Assembly: GCF_020379485.1 (NCBI RefSeq)
Contig: NC_063446.1
Coordinates: 18,115,525 to 18,179,524 of the forward strand
Origin: Brassica napus
Lineage: Eukaryota; Streptophyta; Magnoliopsida; Brassicales; Brassicaceae
Length of the DNA stretch: 64,000 bases
Direction: 5' to 3'
Shown here piece after piece: positions 51,937-63,586 of the stretch. Position numbers and translations under genes: made by a program. Below the pieces are notes generated by a model. It made no database searches, had not been told where the DNA came from, and saw only the letters and a list, made by a program, of their open reading frames with translations. The stretch's first letter is position 1, and each line of letters starts with the position of its first letter.

Positions 51937-54900
51937 CTAGCCATGGTGTTTCCCGCTTTTCTTGCCCTTCTTCTGTTTCTGCTTCAATTGCGTCAACCCC
52001 GCTGCTGTGATCTTCACATTCCCTACAAGAGCAGCCATCAGCTCCGGATCCGTACAAGCCTTCATCAGCTCTTTCTCCCTGACACTCGCTTCCGACATAT
52101 GTGTGAACAGATTCATTGCGGTTTTTGCAGCTGCCCAAACACATAAACAATCATCAGATAAAATAATCCAAAACCTCTACGTTAAGGTTAAGATAATAGG
52201 GAAAAAGTGTTTATTACCCTTTCCTTTCTTCATGCTCCCTGGGATCGCTTTGACTCTGTATTTATATGACTGGAGAGCGTTGTAGGGGCCGCACACAGGG
52301 ACCGCATATAAGAGAACGTCAGTTGGTAATGGGTTACCAGTTAGGTAATCGACATCAATCAGTTTTTCTTTCTCTTCCTCCCCAAGCTCATGAATATCAT
52401 CTTCTTCCATTACCACTTTGTCCATTTCTTTCCCATGGCAGTCCCTAGCAAGATGTCCAACCTTCTTACACCTATAACATATTTTCACAGCATCTTCTGT
52501 CTCTGCACACAACAACCATCAGTATCATATGCATGGCGACTCTAATGAAAATATGTATGTGAAGAAACAATTTCAGCAGGTCGTATAAATTTACCTTCTG
52601 AAGGTTTCTTCTCTTCAGTGACTGTGGGCTTCGTACTCTGTGCTTCAGCATCATTCTTCTGTGGCTTTCCAGAAGACTGCACATGGAAGAGTATTAAATT
52701 TTTCCCCAAATTTCATGGTCATTTGAAAGAAAGAAAACGGAGAATGCAACTGAGTTATTCAGAAAGTACTTACTGCCAACAACGCCATTCGAATTTTTCT
52801 TTCTTCTTCGTCTTGATCAGCATATTTCTCCTTCATTTTCTTAAGTTTACCCCTTTGCCCACGGCTAACTTTTTCCCCAGCTGGCTTGTTCTCAGGTATG
52901 GTCTTGTTGGCTTGCCTTGAAGAAGCATTTTTTGCCTTGCTTTGCTGCTTTTCTTTCTCAGTGTTACCATCTGCGGCTTTGTTACCGCTAGAAACACTTT
53001 TTTCCTTCCGCTCCGGCTTTTCTTGGCCAGTGTTATCATCTGCGGCTGTGTTACCGCTTTCGCCCATCTTAAGCTTTCTTCTTTGAGCTTTTGATATGTA
53101 AGGCTTATCTCTCACTACTGATTTCTTCTCCTGCTCTTGCGATTCATCCTTTGATGTCTCTATTGTATGGTTCTTGCCTGCCACCGTTGCAGTACCAAGA
53201 CCAAGGGTTCTATCAAGAAGATCTTCAAGCTGTGACGTAGCTGCTGCAACGTTTTCTCCATCAATTCCAGATGAATTCATGTCCAAAGAAGAAGCATCTT
53301 GGCTCAATGCTGTATTTGATTCCTGTAAATTCTTTTCTCCTGCTGCAGAAACCTCTTCATTCTCTGCTTCGTTCTCTGACTCAGCATCTGAATGCTCATC
53401 AGGAGCATGCGTTTCCATGCCAACATCATTCATTCCTTCCTCTTCACCTCTTACCCTTCTTTCATTCAAATGAGCTCCCAAGGAACTCTCGTCCAAACGA
53501 AACAACAGTCCAAAACCCATTATAAGTGGGTGTGGGGGAAGGAAGTTTTTCTTACCTCGTATCATGAAACTTCCAACTGTGAGGTATTCTCCAGTAGGAG
53601 CTGTTTTACTGACCTGATGAGGATAAACCCACCATGCACTAGTGACAATCTTGGAATCCCAGGCCTGACTATGACAAACCTGCATCAACGAATTACATTT
53701 AAAGGTCTGTCCTTAACACATTCCACATCATAGTCACACAATTCAACCCAACTTAAGTTGTGGATAAAACCGCTTACCGTAAAACATCCAGCTTGGTTTA
53801 AAGTGAGAGGCGGTACACTTTGTTCAGGTTTATGATTCTTTATCACAGTACTAGATGCTCCATGAAGCTCTGCATGCACATACCTAAAAAAGCATGGTGA
53901 AAAGAAACTTATGATAACAGTTGAAAATATAATACCAACACAAAGACTAAGAAAAGAACTCTATACATGAAAACTTACAGGTCTCCTTTTGACATGTAAC
54001 GTTTAACTATCATCTCATTTTGCTGAGCATCACGACCACTGATGACCAAGTAGTTCTCACTGCTAATGAACCAATTGAATTTCTCAAACCAGTGAATCTT
54101 TCTCATGTGTGAAATAGTTGCAACCACTTTCTCCTATTAGATAGAAGAATGCAAATGATTAGTTGACTGCGAGCAAGAACAACGGCGATGAAGATGAAAG
54201 ATTACCTGAGAAAGCTGGTGGCGTGTCTTTTTCTCGGCTGCTTTAAAAGCCTTTTCATGAGCAGAAACAGTCTTCTCCTGCTTGGTTTCTTGCTTCTTCT
54301 TCATTTCATACCAGCGCCTGGCATTACCGTGCGCAGAAAGTGATAGGTCAACCTCCACCTACGGAAACCACAAATCATGCCCCATATGTCAGAACAAGAA
54401 AGAAGATGAGCTTATCTTATTCAATGTAGGGCGATATCAACACCTTTTCCACAGGGAGCGTCTTCTCATCATCATCCATTTCATCGAGATTGTTACACAA
54501 CAACAATGTCATGCAATTCTTCTCCAGGTTAAGTTTGTCAATTACTCCAGCAACCGGATTTCCTAGTTTTTTTTCCTCCTTGACCATACGAGCTAGATCG
54601 TCCCAGCCCATACCCTTTGCAAGCGCTACACGAACAGCTAATATGGCAGCATCTACATCTTCTAAGTTGTACTCAATCAATTCAGCCATATTAACACAAC
54701 GGTCGACTTCTTTCTTCAGAATTTGAACACGGTTTTCCTACAACATGATTACAGAAACATTGCACTTACATTTACAATGGAGAGAAGTTGTACAGGGGGT
54801 ATACGGAGATGGGAATACCACAAACCTGATCCTGGCGAATCTTATTGAGTTTCTGACTGGCAGAATCTTCTTTTGCCTTTTGTTGGAATTCAGATCTTTG

Positions 54901-56368
54901 GCTCTCAATTTTGCTGTAGAACTCGTCTAAAGCCGCATCAAAAGTTTCAAACTTTTCATACACTCTTGATTTGAATTGGTTTAATAAGATTGGACAGAAC
55001 TCATCATACATCTGCAGACAACCAGGCAAAAGAAAATCAAATATATATTTTATTGCCCTTTTAGAAAAGAAAAAAATAGAAGACAGAGTTAAATATTGAC
55101 CTTCGTAACACCGCCCTGAGAAGACGTGTCATTCACCAACAACTGTTTCTGCATTAGAATATAACCTTCCGGAACTTTTTGACCATATATAATGTCTTCA
55201 AGCCAATCTTCAAATACGATGACAGCTTGAACCAATAGCTGAATCTCATTATCATCTAACTTCTTCTCTTCTGAAAGTTTGGTACTTGGAACTAGACCAG
55301 CATCCAGAATTATGTGCTCAGAGAGCTGTGGCCCGTACCCCAAAGCATCACCAAGAATATTCTTCAAGGTAAATTGTTTAGCTTCATTCGACTTGCCACC
55401 CTTCTTGCCACCATTCTGCTCCTTTGGCTCATTATCTTTTGCTTCATGATCCTTTAGCGAGAAAGCAGTAAGCGATTCCTGCAGCTTCGAAGCTGTGGTC
55501 CTCTCAAAGAGTCTACATATCTCTATAGGATAACGGTGGCGAGACATGATAGCAAAACCCTTATTGTCATCTCTACAAGAATTGCAATTAAACAATTCAC
55601 TACAAAGGCCACATTCAAAGCAGAAGGTTTTAATGGAAGGAATTGAAAAAGTAACCTATGTGAGCGGAGGAGAGTCATAATCATATACTCGGAATCCGTG
55701 AGGATTATGTTTCCTTGAGCATACAGCTCTAATATAACATAGTGTGCATTAGCTCCCAGCCCAAACTGGAAGACAATGATCTGGAACCAATAGCAAAAAG
55801 CATCTTTTAACGAAAACAGAATGGAATCAATCAAACTAAAAAAATACACATAAAGTTCAACTTCCATTACCCTGTCATAACCAAGCTGCCGCACATCCTC
55901 AAGCCTCCTAGTCCGAATATGCTTTCTTAACTTCAAAGTAAACCCAGAAGGAGTATTGCTCTTATCCCTACAAGAAAATCAAACCTTCACTAGTGCTAAA
56001 AAGAATCGGAAAAGTATCATCAGATTGAATAGATGAGTACTGTTGTATACCTGACATAAGCAGTGGTATGCAAACGAACACCACTTTCCATCAAGAGTAA
56101 GACCTTCTCGCTCTCACCAGATTCAGTGATGCCGCTACTATTCAAGAGCTTGAACATATACGTCTGCAATCAATCAAACAAACAAAGAGTGTATCGTGGA
56201 TAAACCCTAACGGAAATCAAATCAAATCGGATTACAAGGAGTGCGTAGCGTAGAGATTTGTACCTTGGGAGATATATCATAGACGTTGGAGCATCTCATG
56301 CCGATCAACCGCTTCAAGCACTTGACCTCTGCGGCCACGTCGGCCGTGTTCATTCGCACCTTCACCAT
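51937..56368 (-). CDS. EMB1441: NEMF/Rqc2-like ribosome quality-control protein (EMB1441)
   Basis: Fourteen exons on the minus strand: 56368-56264, 56163-56051, 55967-55871, 55780-55656, 55572-55101, 55011-54826, 54737-54444, 54358-54206, 54133-53979, 53883-53778, 53679-52774, 52676-52595, 52502-52218 and 52130-51937. They sum to 3273 nt, 1090 aa. Order: NFACT-N (1-240) with Asp10 and the Asp104-Arg105 'DR' pair that Rqc2/RqcH need for C-terminal tailing; a coiled coil (about 300-470); NFACT-R (about 500-620, [18 protein letters not shown]); a long acidic then Lys-rich linker; a CCHC knuckle [14 protein letters not shown] (940-953); and a C-terminal NFACT-C domain ending in [11 protein letters not shown]. 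The family binds 60S subunits with stalled peptidyl-tRNA and helps Listerin. Loss of the Arabidopsis gene (At5g49930) is embryo-defective. Confidence 0.94.
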
Positions 56369-57190
56369 ATCTCTTAACCTCGATTCACTGTGTTGATGAT
56401 CTCAGAACCTAAAATGAGATGATCGAATTTCTAGAACGACAAGAAGAGGGCTGAGCGTAGAAGAAGAAGAAGACAAAAGAAACTTGTGAGCTTTTTATGT
56501 GGGTTAGGCCGAGTTATGGGCCTGCAAAGTCCCTACTTAAGGCATAGAAGAAAAAGAGAAACTTCTGAGTTTTTTTGTTATAAGGTAAAATGATTAAACA
56601 TATTATTTACAATTTGATATTTTATAGATAAATTCTCTATGATAATCATTTTTAGTTTATTTTCACAAAAATAGCTTCTAATGAAGAAAATGACTAAAAA
56701 AAACTTTTATTAAAGGGTAAAACTACATTTATACATTTGGTTTAACTAATCTAAACTTAGGGTTTAGAGTTATGAAGTGAGATTTTGAGGAAAGGGTTTC
56801 AAATTTTAAAAAAATTAAAAAAAAAATTTAAAATTTTCAAAATAAAAAGAACTATTTTGGTTATTTTCCTATTTGAAAACTATTTTTGTGACAACAATTT
56901 TTAAAAAAGTTATTTAAGTGAATTGCCCATTTTTATATTGGTAAATTTGTAACAATATTGTTCTTTTGTTTGACATAATAGTGTATAATAATATATGTTT
57001 GTATACATAATTTACATTGTTAAGTTCTATTAATAAATATTAATATATATTTTTGTATTTAAATTTTTAATTTAAAATAATTAAGTAGACAAACATTGTA
57101 TAAATGATTTATTTAATTTAAGACACCTTCTGGCAATCTAACACTAAAAAAACTTCGGTGGACCATATATATGTACCAAAATATTCAGCA
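56369..57190. other. 5' flank of EMB1441 and AT-rich DNA
   Basis: A GGGCCT/AGGCC (site II-like) pair lies at 56505-56523, upstream of the EMB1441 start, as in many housekeeping plant genes. The rest is AT-rich without a gene. Confidence 0.45.
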
Positions 57191-57770
57191 ATTCATTTGG
57201 CGAGCCATTTCAAAAACTAATCTTACTATTTAGAGATTCCAAAATCGATGTATAGAAGTAAATATAACTTTCCAAAGGTGTTGTTTAGCGCAGAGAAAAC
57301 TATCAATCACATTCTCTTTGAGTGTATACATTCACATGCGGTTTGGATCGAGGGCTAGTGATATTCAACAATTTACACCATTTCTATCGGATTTTGATTA
57401 TAACATATGTAAGTGCTTCCAGATAGTTTTCAATAATAACCTTCATCTTGATATCAGACATCGGGCTCTCTGGATCATGTGGTATTTGTGGAAATCCAGA
57501 AATAAATGTTGATTAGAACGAAAGAGTTTATATCAGTCGGAAGGCCCTAGACGTGCAATACAAGCTGTGTGAGAATGGATAAAAGCACAAGATACCAACA
57601 AATCTGAAACAAGTAAACAAAGTGAAGGTCATCCAACCACTTACGCCGGCGACTAAAATCTTCTAAATGGGAACGGAACATCCTTCGATGGGTTGACTGA
57701 AATGCAACTTTGATGGAAGTTTTTCAAATTAATTTCAGTGGCAAAATCATGATGGATTGTTCGAGATCTT
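57191..57770 (+). pseudogene. LINE 3' end remnant, copy 1 (zf-RVT and RNase H)
   Basis: The frame reads AEKTINHILFECIHSHAVW (the zf-RVT zinc-binding block), then ALWIMWYLWKSRNKC, SLYQSEGPRRAIQAV, WIKAQDTNKSETSKQSEGHP and the start of an RNase H (CNFDGS-like) with stops and shifts. This order is typical of plant L1-type LINEs. It is non-functional. It is closely related to the second copy at 58416-58911. Confidence 0.65.
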
Positions 57771-58415
57771 TGTGTTTTCAACGTTTTGGTGACTTCTCTA
57801 AGGAAATTATGTGTACAAAACAACAACCAAGGCTAATATTTATATAGAAACTAAATCAACTGCTTTCCCAAATGAAAATGTGTCTTTTGGTAACTGAATG
57901 GATACTTGTCCATATGTGCCTTTTCGGCCAGAAATTGCTTCTAACCGCTTTGCATTCTTGCCACACGTGCTAAGGCTTTGTCTCCTAAGTCTGAACCCCT
58001 TCATGATCGAACCCCTTCATGATCGAACCATGCTCGACCATCGGTCCATAACTACCCTGAACCCGACTAACCGGCCTAACTGCCAAACACACTTCCCAGC
58101 TGAATTGAGCATCTTGACAGCTGATCAACCTAGCTGAGCTCGAACTGCCAGTGCCAGCTGATCCAGCTGACCTAACTAGAATGAGCTTGGACTTAAGTTT
58201 ATTCCAGCTCATCCAGCTAGTTTCACTCTTTTTTAGCTCGGTCCTGCTTATTTTCTTCACTTCCTTTCGTTTTCTTGGTTAAGTCTCGATCTTTTCTAGA
58301 CTTAACCCTTTTACTCAGATCATGAAATGCGTGTCTTAATTTTTCTTGACTGGCTGAACGTTTTCTCTTCCCTTGGTCCGGTCTGACGGTTCTATCTAGA
58401 ATCGGGGACATGACA
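57771..58415 (-). mobile_element. Solo LTR-like block between the two LINE copies
   Basis: Read on the minus strand it begins TGTCATGTCCCCG and ends GAAAACACA, the TG...CA form and start of many plant Ty3 LTRs, 645 bp. The flanking five bases (atctt / atttc) are not identical, so the target duplication is unconfirmed. It contains a small internal repeat, 'ccttcatgatcgaacc' twice. Confidence 0.45.
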
Positions 58416-58911
58416 ATTTCTATCGGATCTTGATTGTAACATATATAAGTGCCTCCATATAGCTTTCAATAATAACTTTCATCTTGAGCTCAGACGATCT
58501 TGAGCTCAGACGTCGGCTTCTCTAGATCATGTGGTGTATGTAAAGTCTAGAAATAAATTTTAATTTGAACAAAAAAATTTACATCAATCGAAAAGATGCG
58601 AGACGTGCAATACAAGCTATGTAGGAATGAATAAAAACACAAGATACCAACAAATCTGAAACAAGTATACAAAGTGAAGGTCATCCAACAAACTTACTCC
58701 AACAACTACAATCTTCTAAATGTGAATAACCTTTAGTGGGTTGGCTGAAATGCAATTTTGATGGAAGCCTTTTCAAATCGATTTGAGTGGCAGAAGCAAA
58801 ATGGATTGTTCAAGATCATTTGGGAAATCAAATCCACTCAGGGGCAATAAATTGTCTTGATTAAGGACTCCACTTCAACCAGAAGCATTTGGTTTCCTCC
58901 ATTCATTACAA
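58416..58911 (+). pseudogene. LINE 3' end remnant, copy 2
   Basis: It repeats copy 1 from 'tctatcggatcttgattgtaac' and extends further into RNase H (CNFDGS, then VAEAKWIVQDHLGNQIHSGA). It carries stops and a small local duplication ('gatcttgagctcagac' twice). It is cut at 58912 by the Helitron. Confidence 0.65.
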
Positions 58912-61189
58912 CTAGGATAAGACCCGCGCCTTGCGCGGAATTAAGTTATTATTTTTATTATATTTTAGAGAATGAAACAATAGTTTGGCTTCATTTGGAT
59001 TAGGGGTGTTCAATCCAGATATCGTGTTGGTTTCGATTCGGTTCGGTTTTTTTCGGTATTTTGGTTAGTAAAATATAACTACTATTCTAAATCCATATTT
59101 ACTTTAACTTTAGTCTTTCACATACTTTTGAAAGATTTCAATTGGACAACTAAATTGATCAGCCAATCTTGTTGCTTTAAATCATTAGTATATATATATA
59201 TATTATTTAGTTTGAATATTTATTAAATAAAAATTCATATGCGTTATATTTTATGATCATTTGTAACTTATTATAACAAAAAAATAATCTATTGATCACA
59301 AAATTTTCAGAGTGAGAATCTTCAAATTTCTAATAATATATAGACGTTTTGAAAAATTCAAAATATAACATATAAGAAAAAATATAAATGTTTTTATTAT
59401 ATATTTAATGTGATTTTTTAAATATCTTTTAATAATATAAAATTAAAAAAAGAACTAAGATACCAAAATTGTTATCAAATATTTATTATTCATAATAATT
59501 AATTTTCATATATACGTTAATCATATTAGGTAATTTCGTAGCTTCTAATTAAGGAAAGTGCAAAAACAATATTTGGTAGATTATTTATCAATTCGAATAT
59601 TCGATAGTTAGTTTAATAAAAAATATAATGTAAGTTAAGATGGACCAACCTATTTTTTTAAGAATAGTATATTTTATATAGTCATTTATTAAATGAGAAT
59701 TTATAATCATACACTTCTATGATCATTCATATCGTTTTATAACTGAATATTTAAATCATCGATAACAAAATTTTCAATGTGAAATATTTAATAAAGTTTA
59801 TAATTTATAAATGTTTTTGAAAATTCATTGAAAGTTTTAATATTAAAATATTTATGTAATCTTATGGTATATAGTTTAATCTATATATATATATATATGT
59901 TTTATTATTAAATGATATTTTTTACTCATATGGTTTTAAAATCATGTGTATCTTCTTATAATATTAAATAAAAGTTCATATTAATACAATTTTATGATCA
60001 TTTGTAACTTATTATGAAAAAAAAATAATCTATTGATCACAAAATTTTAAGAGTGGCGATCTTCAAATTTTTAATAATTTATAGACGTTTTGAAAAATTC
60101 AAAATATAACATATAAAAAAATATAAATGTTTTTTATTATATATTTAATGTGATTTTTAATATCTTTTAATAATATAAAATTTTTAAAAAGAACTAAGAT
60201 ACAAAAATTGTTATCAAATATTTATTATTCATAATAATTAATTTTCACATATATGTTAATCATATTAGGTAATTTCGTAGCTTTTATTTAAGGAAAGTGT
60301 AAAACATTTTTTGGTACGTTATTTATCAATTCGATAGTTAGTTTAATAAAAAGTGTAATATAAGTTAAGATGGACCAACCTATTTTTCTAAGAATAGTAT
60401 ATTTTATATAGTTATTTATTAAATAAGAATTTATAATCATACGGTTCTATGATCATTCATATCATTTTATAACAAAATATTTAAATCATCGATAACAAAA
60501 TTTTCAATCTGAAATCTTTAATAAGTTTATAATTTATAAATGTTCTTGAAAATTCATTGAAACTTTTAATATTAAAATATTTATGTAATCCTATGGTATA
60601 TAGTGTTTAATCTATATATATATATATATATATATTTATTTTATTATTAAATGATATTTTTTACTCATATGGTTTTAAAATCATGTGTATCTTCTTATAA
60701 TAAAAATGTTAAACCATTGATCATTAATTTTTAACCTAATAATTTTAATAGTTTTAGTCATTTGTTGTCGTTTTTAAAAATTCAAAATATAACATATACG
60801 AAAAAATCTAAATTTTACTTTTATAGCTAATTTGATTGTTTAATTTATTTTAATAATATAAAATTAAACAAAAAATGATGGATGAGATATAAATTGTTAT
60901 CAAATCTTTATTATTAAAATCATTAATTGTCATATATATATTAGTCATTTATGGTAATTCCGTAGGTTTGATTTAAGGAAAGAAAATAACATATCATATC
61001 ATTATATCATATAGTTTGACCAACTTATGTATCTAACAACATATAAAAATCGAATGTGGACCTACTTATTTTTCAATTGAATGTAATTGACTACCTAATT
61101 GAGTGCCACCTATGCATTGGGGCCTATTTTAATTAATACAAAATTGAGGTTACATCTTTTCAAATGTTCCTCAATTAATATATAGGGGA
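58912..61189 (-). mobile_element. Non-autonomous Helitron, minus strand, with internal tandem duplication
   Basis: On the minus strand it starts TCCCCTATATATTAATTGAG (from 61189) and ends with the hairpin CCGCGCAAGGCGCGG, 'gtcttatc' and CTAG (58915-58912). The flanks are A before and T after, as Helitron insertion requires. It is 2278 bp with no helicase. Units 59221-59961 and 59962-60700 are a tandem duplication with a 741-bp offset. It sits inside the second LINE copy. Confidence 0.85.
59221..60700. repeat. 741-bp tandem duplication inside the Helitron
   Basis: Both units contain 'tattaaataaaa(a/g)ttcatat', 'agacgttttgaaaaattcaa', 'ggtaatttcgtagct' and 'aagatggaccaacctattttt' in the same order, with small differences. 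A partial third start follows at about 60700. Confidence 0.9.
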
Positions 61190-61669
61190 TATGAACCATA
61201 ACTTTCTTATTGTGTTTCTTTTGTCAGCTTAATTTATTTTACACTTAAACATTAGACATATACATAACAAACATATATGTACATATAGAAAAAAAAAACA
61301 TTGGAAAAGGGAGCCCCGCCAAGTGGGGGCCCCATTCAAATGTTTCACGATACTATGCACAAGTCCTTCTCTGGCTATCTCTATATTAATATCATCCTCT
61401 GCATTGTCCTCTTTTTTTTTTAACCTTCTCTCGTGATGTTTTCTGATTATTAAGACATGTGTTTATGGTGATTTCGTGATGCGTAAGAAGCTGGATTCAT
61501 ATTCGTATGTTTTATTAAACTTTTGCTAATGAATCTACAATTCTCTTTGCTCTGTATTCGTAGCGTTCATACAGTTTTTTAGTTAAGAGTTTGCCGGGTC
61601 GAATCGTTGGGAGTATTTTGGGCAATGTTGTCCTTTTGACCCGAAAAAAAAAGAAAGATACGATGTTGT

Positions 61670-61749
61670 CCTATGCATTGGGGTCTATTTTAATTAATAC
61701 AAAATTGAGGTTACATCTTTTCAAATGTTCCTCAATTAATATATAGGGG
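61670..61749 (-). mobile_element. Isolated Helitron 5'-terminal fragment
   Basis: About 80 bp nearly identical to the 5' end of the Helitron at 58912-61189 (minus strand, 'TCCCCTATATATTAATTGAG' to 'ccccaatgcata'). It stops abruptly at 61670, with no further Helitron sequence and no 3' hairpin nearby. Confidence 0.75.
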
Positions 61750-62325
61750 ATTTGTTTGTTCTCAAGGATGGATACGGTTCAAAAGTGAATCTCAGATGTT
61801 CTTATTAATTGTAGTGAACACAATCAAGATTTAGGAACTTTACTTTTTGATATCAAACCTTAGATGTAAGACTATCAGAATGCTCATTGGATTTTTTTTA
61901 ATAAAGAAAAAAACGAGACATCGAATAATTTCTAAAATTCTCATGATAATTCTATTTGTTATATTAATTTATTTTTTTCTCCGCCAACATATATGGCTTC
62001 GTGAATATTTTCATTAATCAGTTCACAAAAAATATAAAATAATATTATTTTCTTAAAAAAATTACTTTTAAAATTTTAGTAACTAAAATAATATAATTTA
62101 CTAAATTAGAATATTATTAAATTTACATATAATATAATTCTATATAACTTTTTATATATATGTATATATACTCATATAATGAATCCATTCTTAGAAATAT
62201 TATTTTTTTAATTTTTTTCGTTCATATATATTACATATTAATATCTGTTTTTGTACAGATATGAGTATTTTTGCAAATCGAACGGATGTATTAAAATTTT
62301 ATTGCTATTTTGCGAAGTCCTACGT

Positions 62326-62365
62326 AGGCCCATGGAGATAACCTCAACAAAACATGGGTGGGCCC
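62326..62365 (+). promoter_or_regulatory. Site II-like GGCCCA motifs before NFU2
   Basis: AGGCCCA and TGGGCCC lie 90-130 bp upstream of the NFU2 ATG. Such motifs are common in promoters of plant genes for organelle proteins and are bound by TCP factors (established knowledge). Use here is inferred. Confidence 0.35.
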
Positions 62366-62453
62366 CTACCGAAGTGTTTAGCGATAAAAAGGAATCTCCG
62401 TCCTAAAATTCCAGAATCGATTAGGTTTTTTTCCGACCAGAAAACGCTGAGAG

Positions 62454-63586
62454 ATGCAATTGGTGGCGCTAAATCCGGCATCCATTCCCAGGTCGGCGAC
62501 ACACACCCTAGCCCTAGAGCCTTCCTCCTCTCGTCTTCTTTCTTCTGCTCAGGTAATTTTTTGAATTTTCGATATACTTTTTGTTCTTCTCTACGTTTGT
62601 TCGTATCCAATCTCTGACCTAAATTTTTGGCAGAGTTTGAGCTCCCAACGCTCTTCACGTCTCGTAGCTAGGTCTCGTAATCGATTCCCACGATTCTCTC
62701 AAAATCTATCGACTCGACGATCCCAAGGTCAGAATACTTCTATTTCTCTCTCTATCTCCTCTTAGAAAAGATGACTCTGTCATTGTTATTGTGTCCTTAT
62801 AAGCAACTAGTTTAACCAAAACTTGTATAACAACTCTTGGACCAAGCCGAGAGCACTCAGAAAAATCTATCACTTATATAAATCAACTCTGGATTTTACA
62901 GTTGTAAAGGCAGTGGCAACCCCAGACCCAGTCTTGGAAGTACCCTTGACAGAGGAAAATGTTGAAAGCGTCTTGGACGAAATCAGACCATACCTTATGT
63001 CTGATGGTGGGAATGTCGCACTGCATGAGATCGATGGCAATATTGTTCGAGTGAAACTGCAGGGAGCTTGCGGTTCATGCCCAAGTTCTGTTACGACAAT
63101 GAAGATGGGTATTGAGCGTCGCCTTATGGAAAAGATCCCTGAGATAGTGGCTGTTGAATCTGTTCCAGATGAAGAGACTGGCCTTGAACTCAATGACGAA
63201 AACATTGAAAACGTATATGCTCTTCTTGGTTGCATTAAGTTCTATGGATATGTACTTGTCTGGTGAAGGTGAAACCGGAACTAGAAGCAAAGCAAACGGG
63301 ATTCTCTTGTGTTTTTTCGAATCATGAACAAGTAGAGATCTTTACGTCTTAATCTTGAGCCCACGTTTGATGTTAAAGCATTTTGTGTTTTGTTTAGGTG
63401 CTAGAAGAAATCAGGCCTTACTTGATCGGAACAGCAGATGGCTCCCTCGAATTGGTGGAGATTGAAGAACCGATCGTGAAGATAAGAATCACAGGACCTG
63501 CTGCTGGAGTCATGACCGTACGAGTAGCAGTAACTCAGAAACTCAGAGAGAAAATTCCTTCAATTGCAGCTGTTCAACTAATATGA
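62454..63586 (+). CDS. NFU2: Plastid NifU-like Fe-S scaffold protein NFU2
   Basis: Four exons: 62454-62552, 62634-62727, 62902-63212 and 63398-63586, all GT-AG, giving 693 nt and 230 aa. Residues 1-68 are rich in Ser/Arg and lack acids after residue 25 (RRSQ near the end), fitting a plastid transit peptide. The first NFU domain (about 80-150) carries the cluster-binding CGSC (Cys121, Cys124) in [11 protein letters not shown]. The second (about 165-230, [20 protein letters not shown]) lacks the cysteines, the layout of plastid NFU1-3. NFU2 passes 4Fe-4S and 2Fe-2S clusters to photosystem I and ferredoxin-type proteins. Position after EMB1441 matches At5g49940. The open frame reading past the exon 3 donor (to about 63266) is intronic. 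Confidence 0.93.

Larger units (their letters stand above)
61190..62453. other. Intergenic DNA upstream of NFU2
   Basis: No gene. It contains an isolated Helitron 5' end (61670-61749) and the NFU2 promoter, with GGCCCA/GGGCCC words at 62326-62332 and 62359-62365. Confidence 0.5.

Noticed and set aside
52886..53733. Plus-strand ORFs opposite EMB1441 exon 11
   Set aside because: Antisense shadows of the acidic and Lys-rich linker; no independent evidence.
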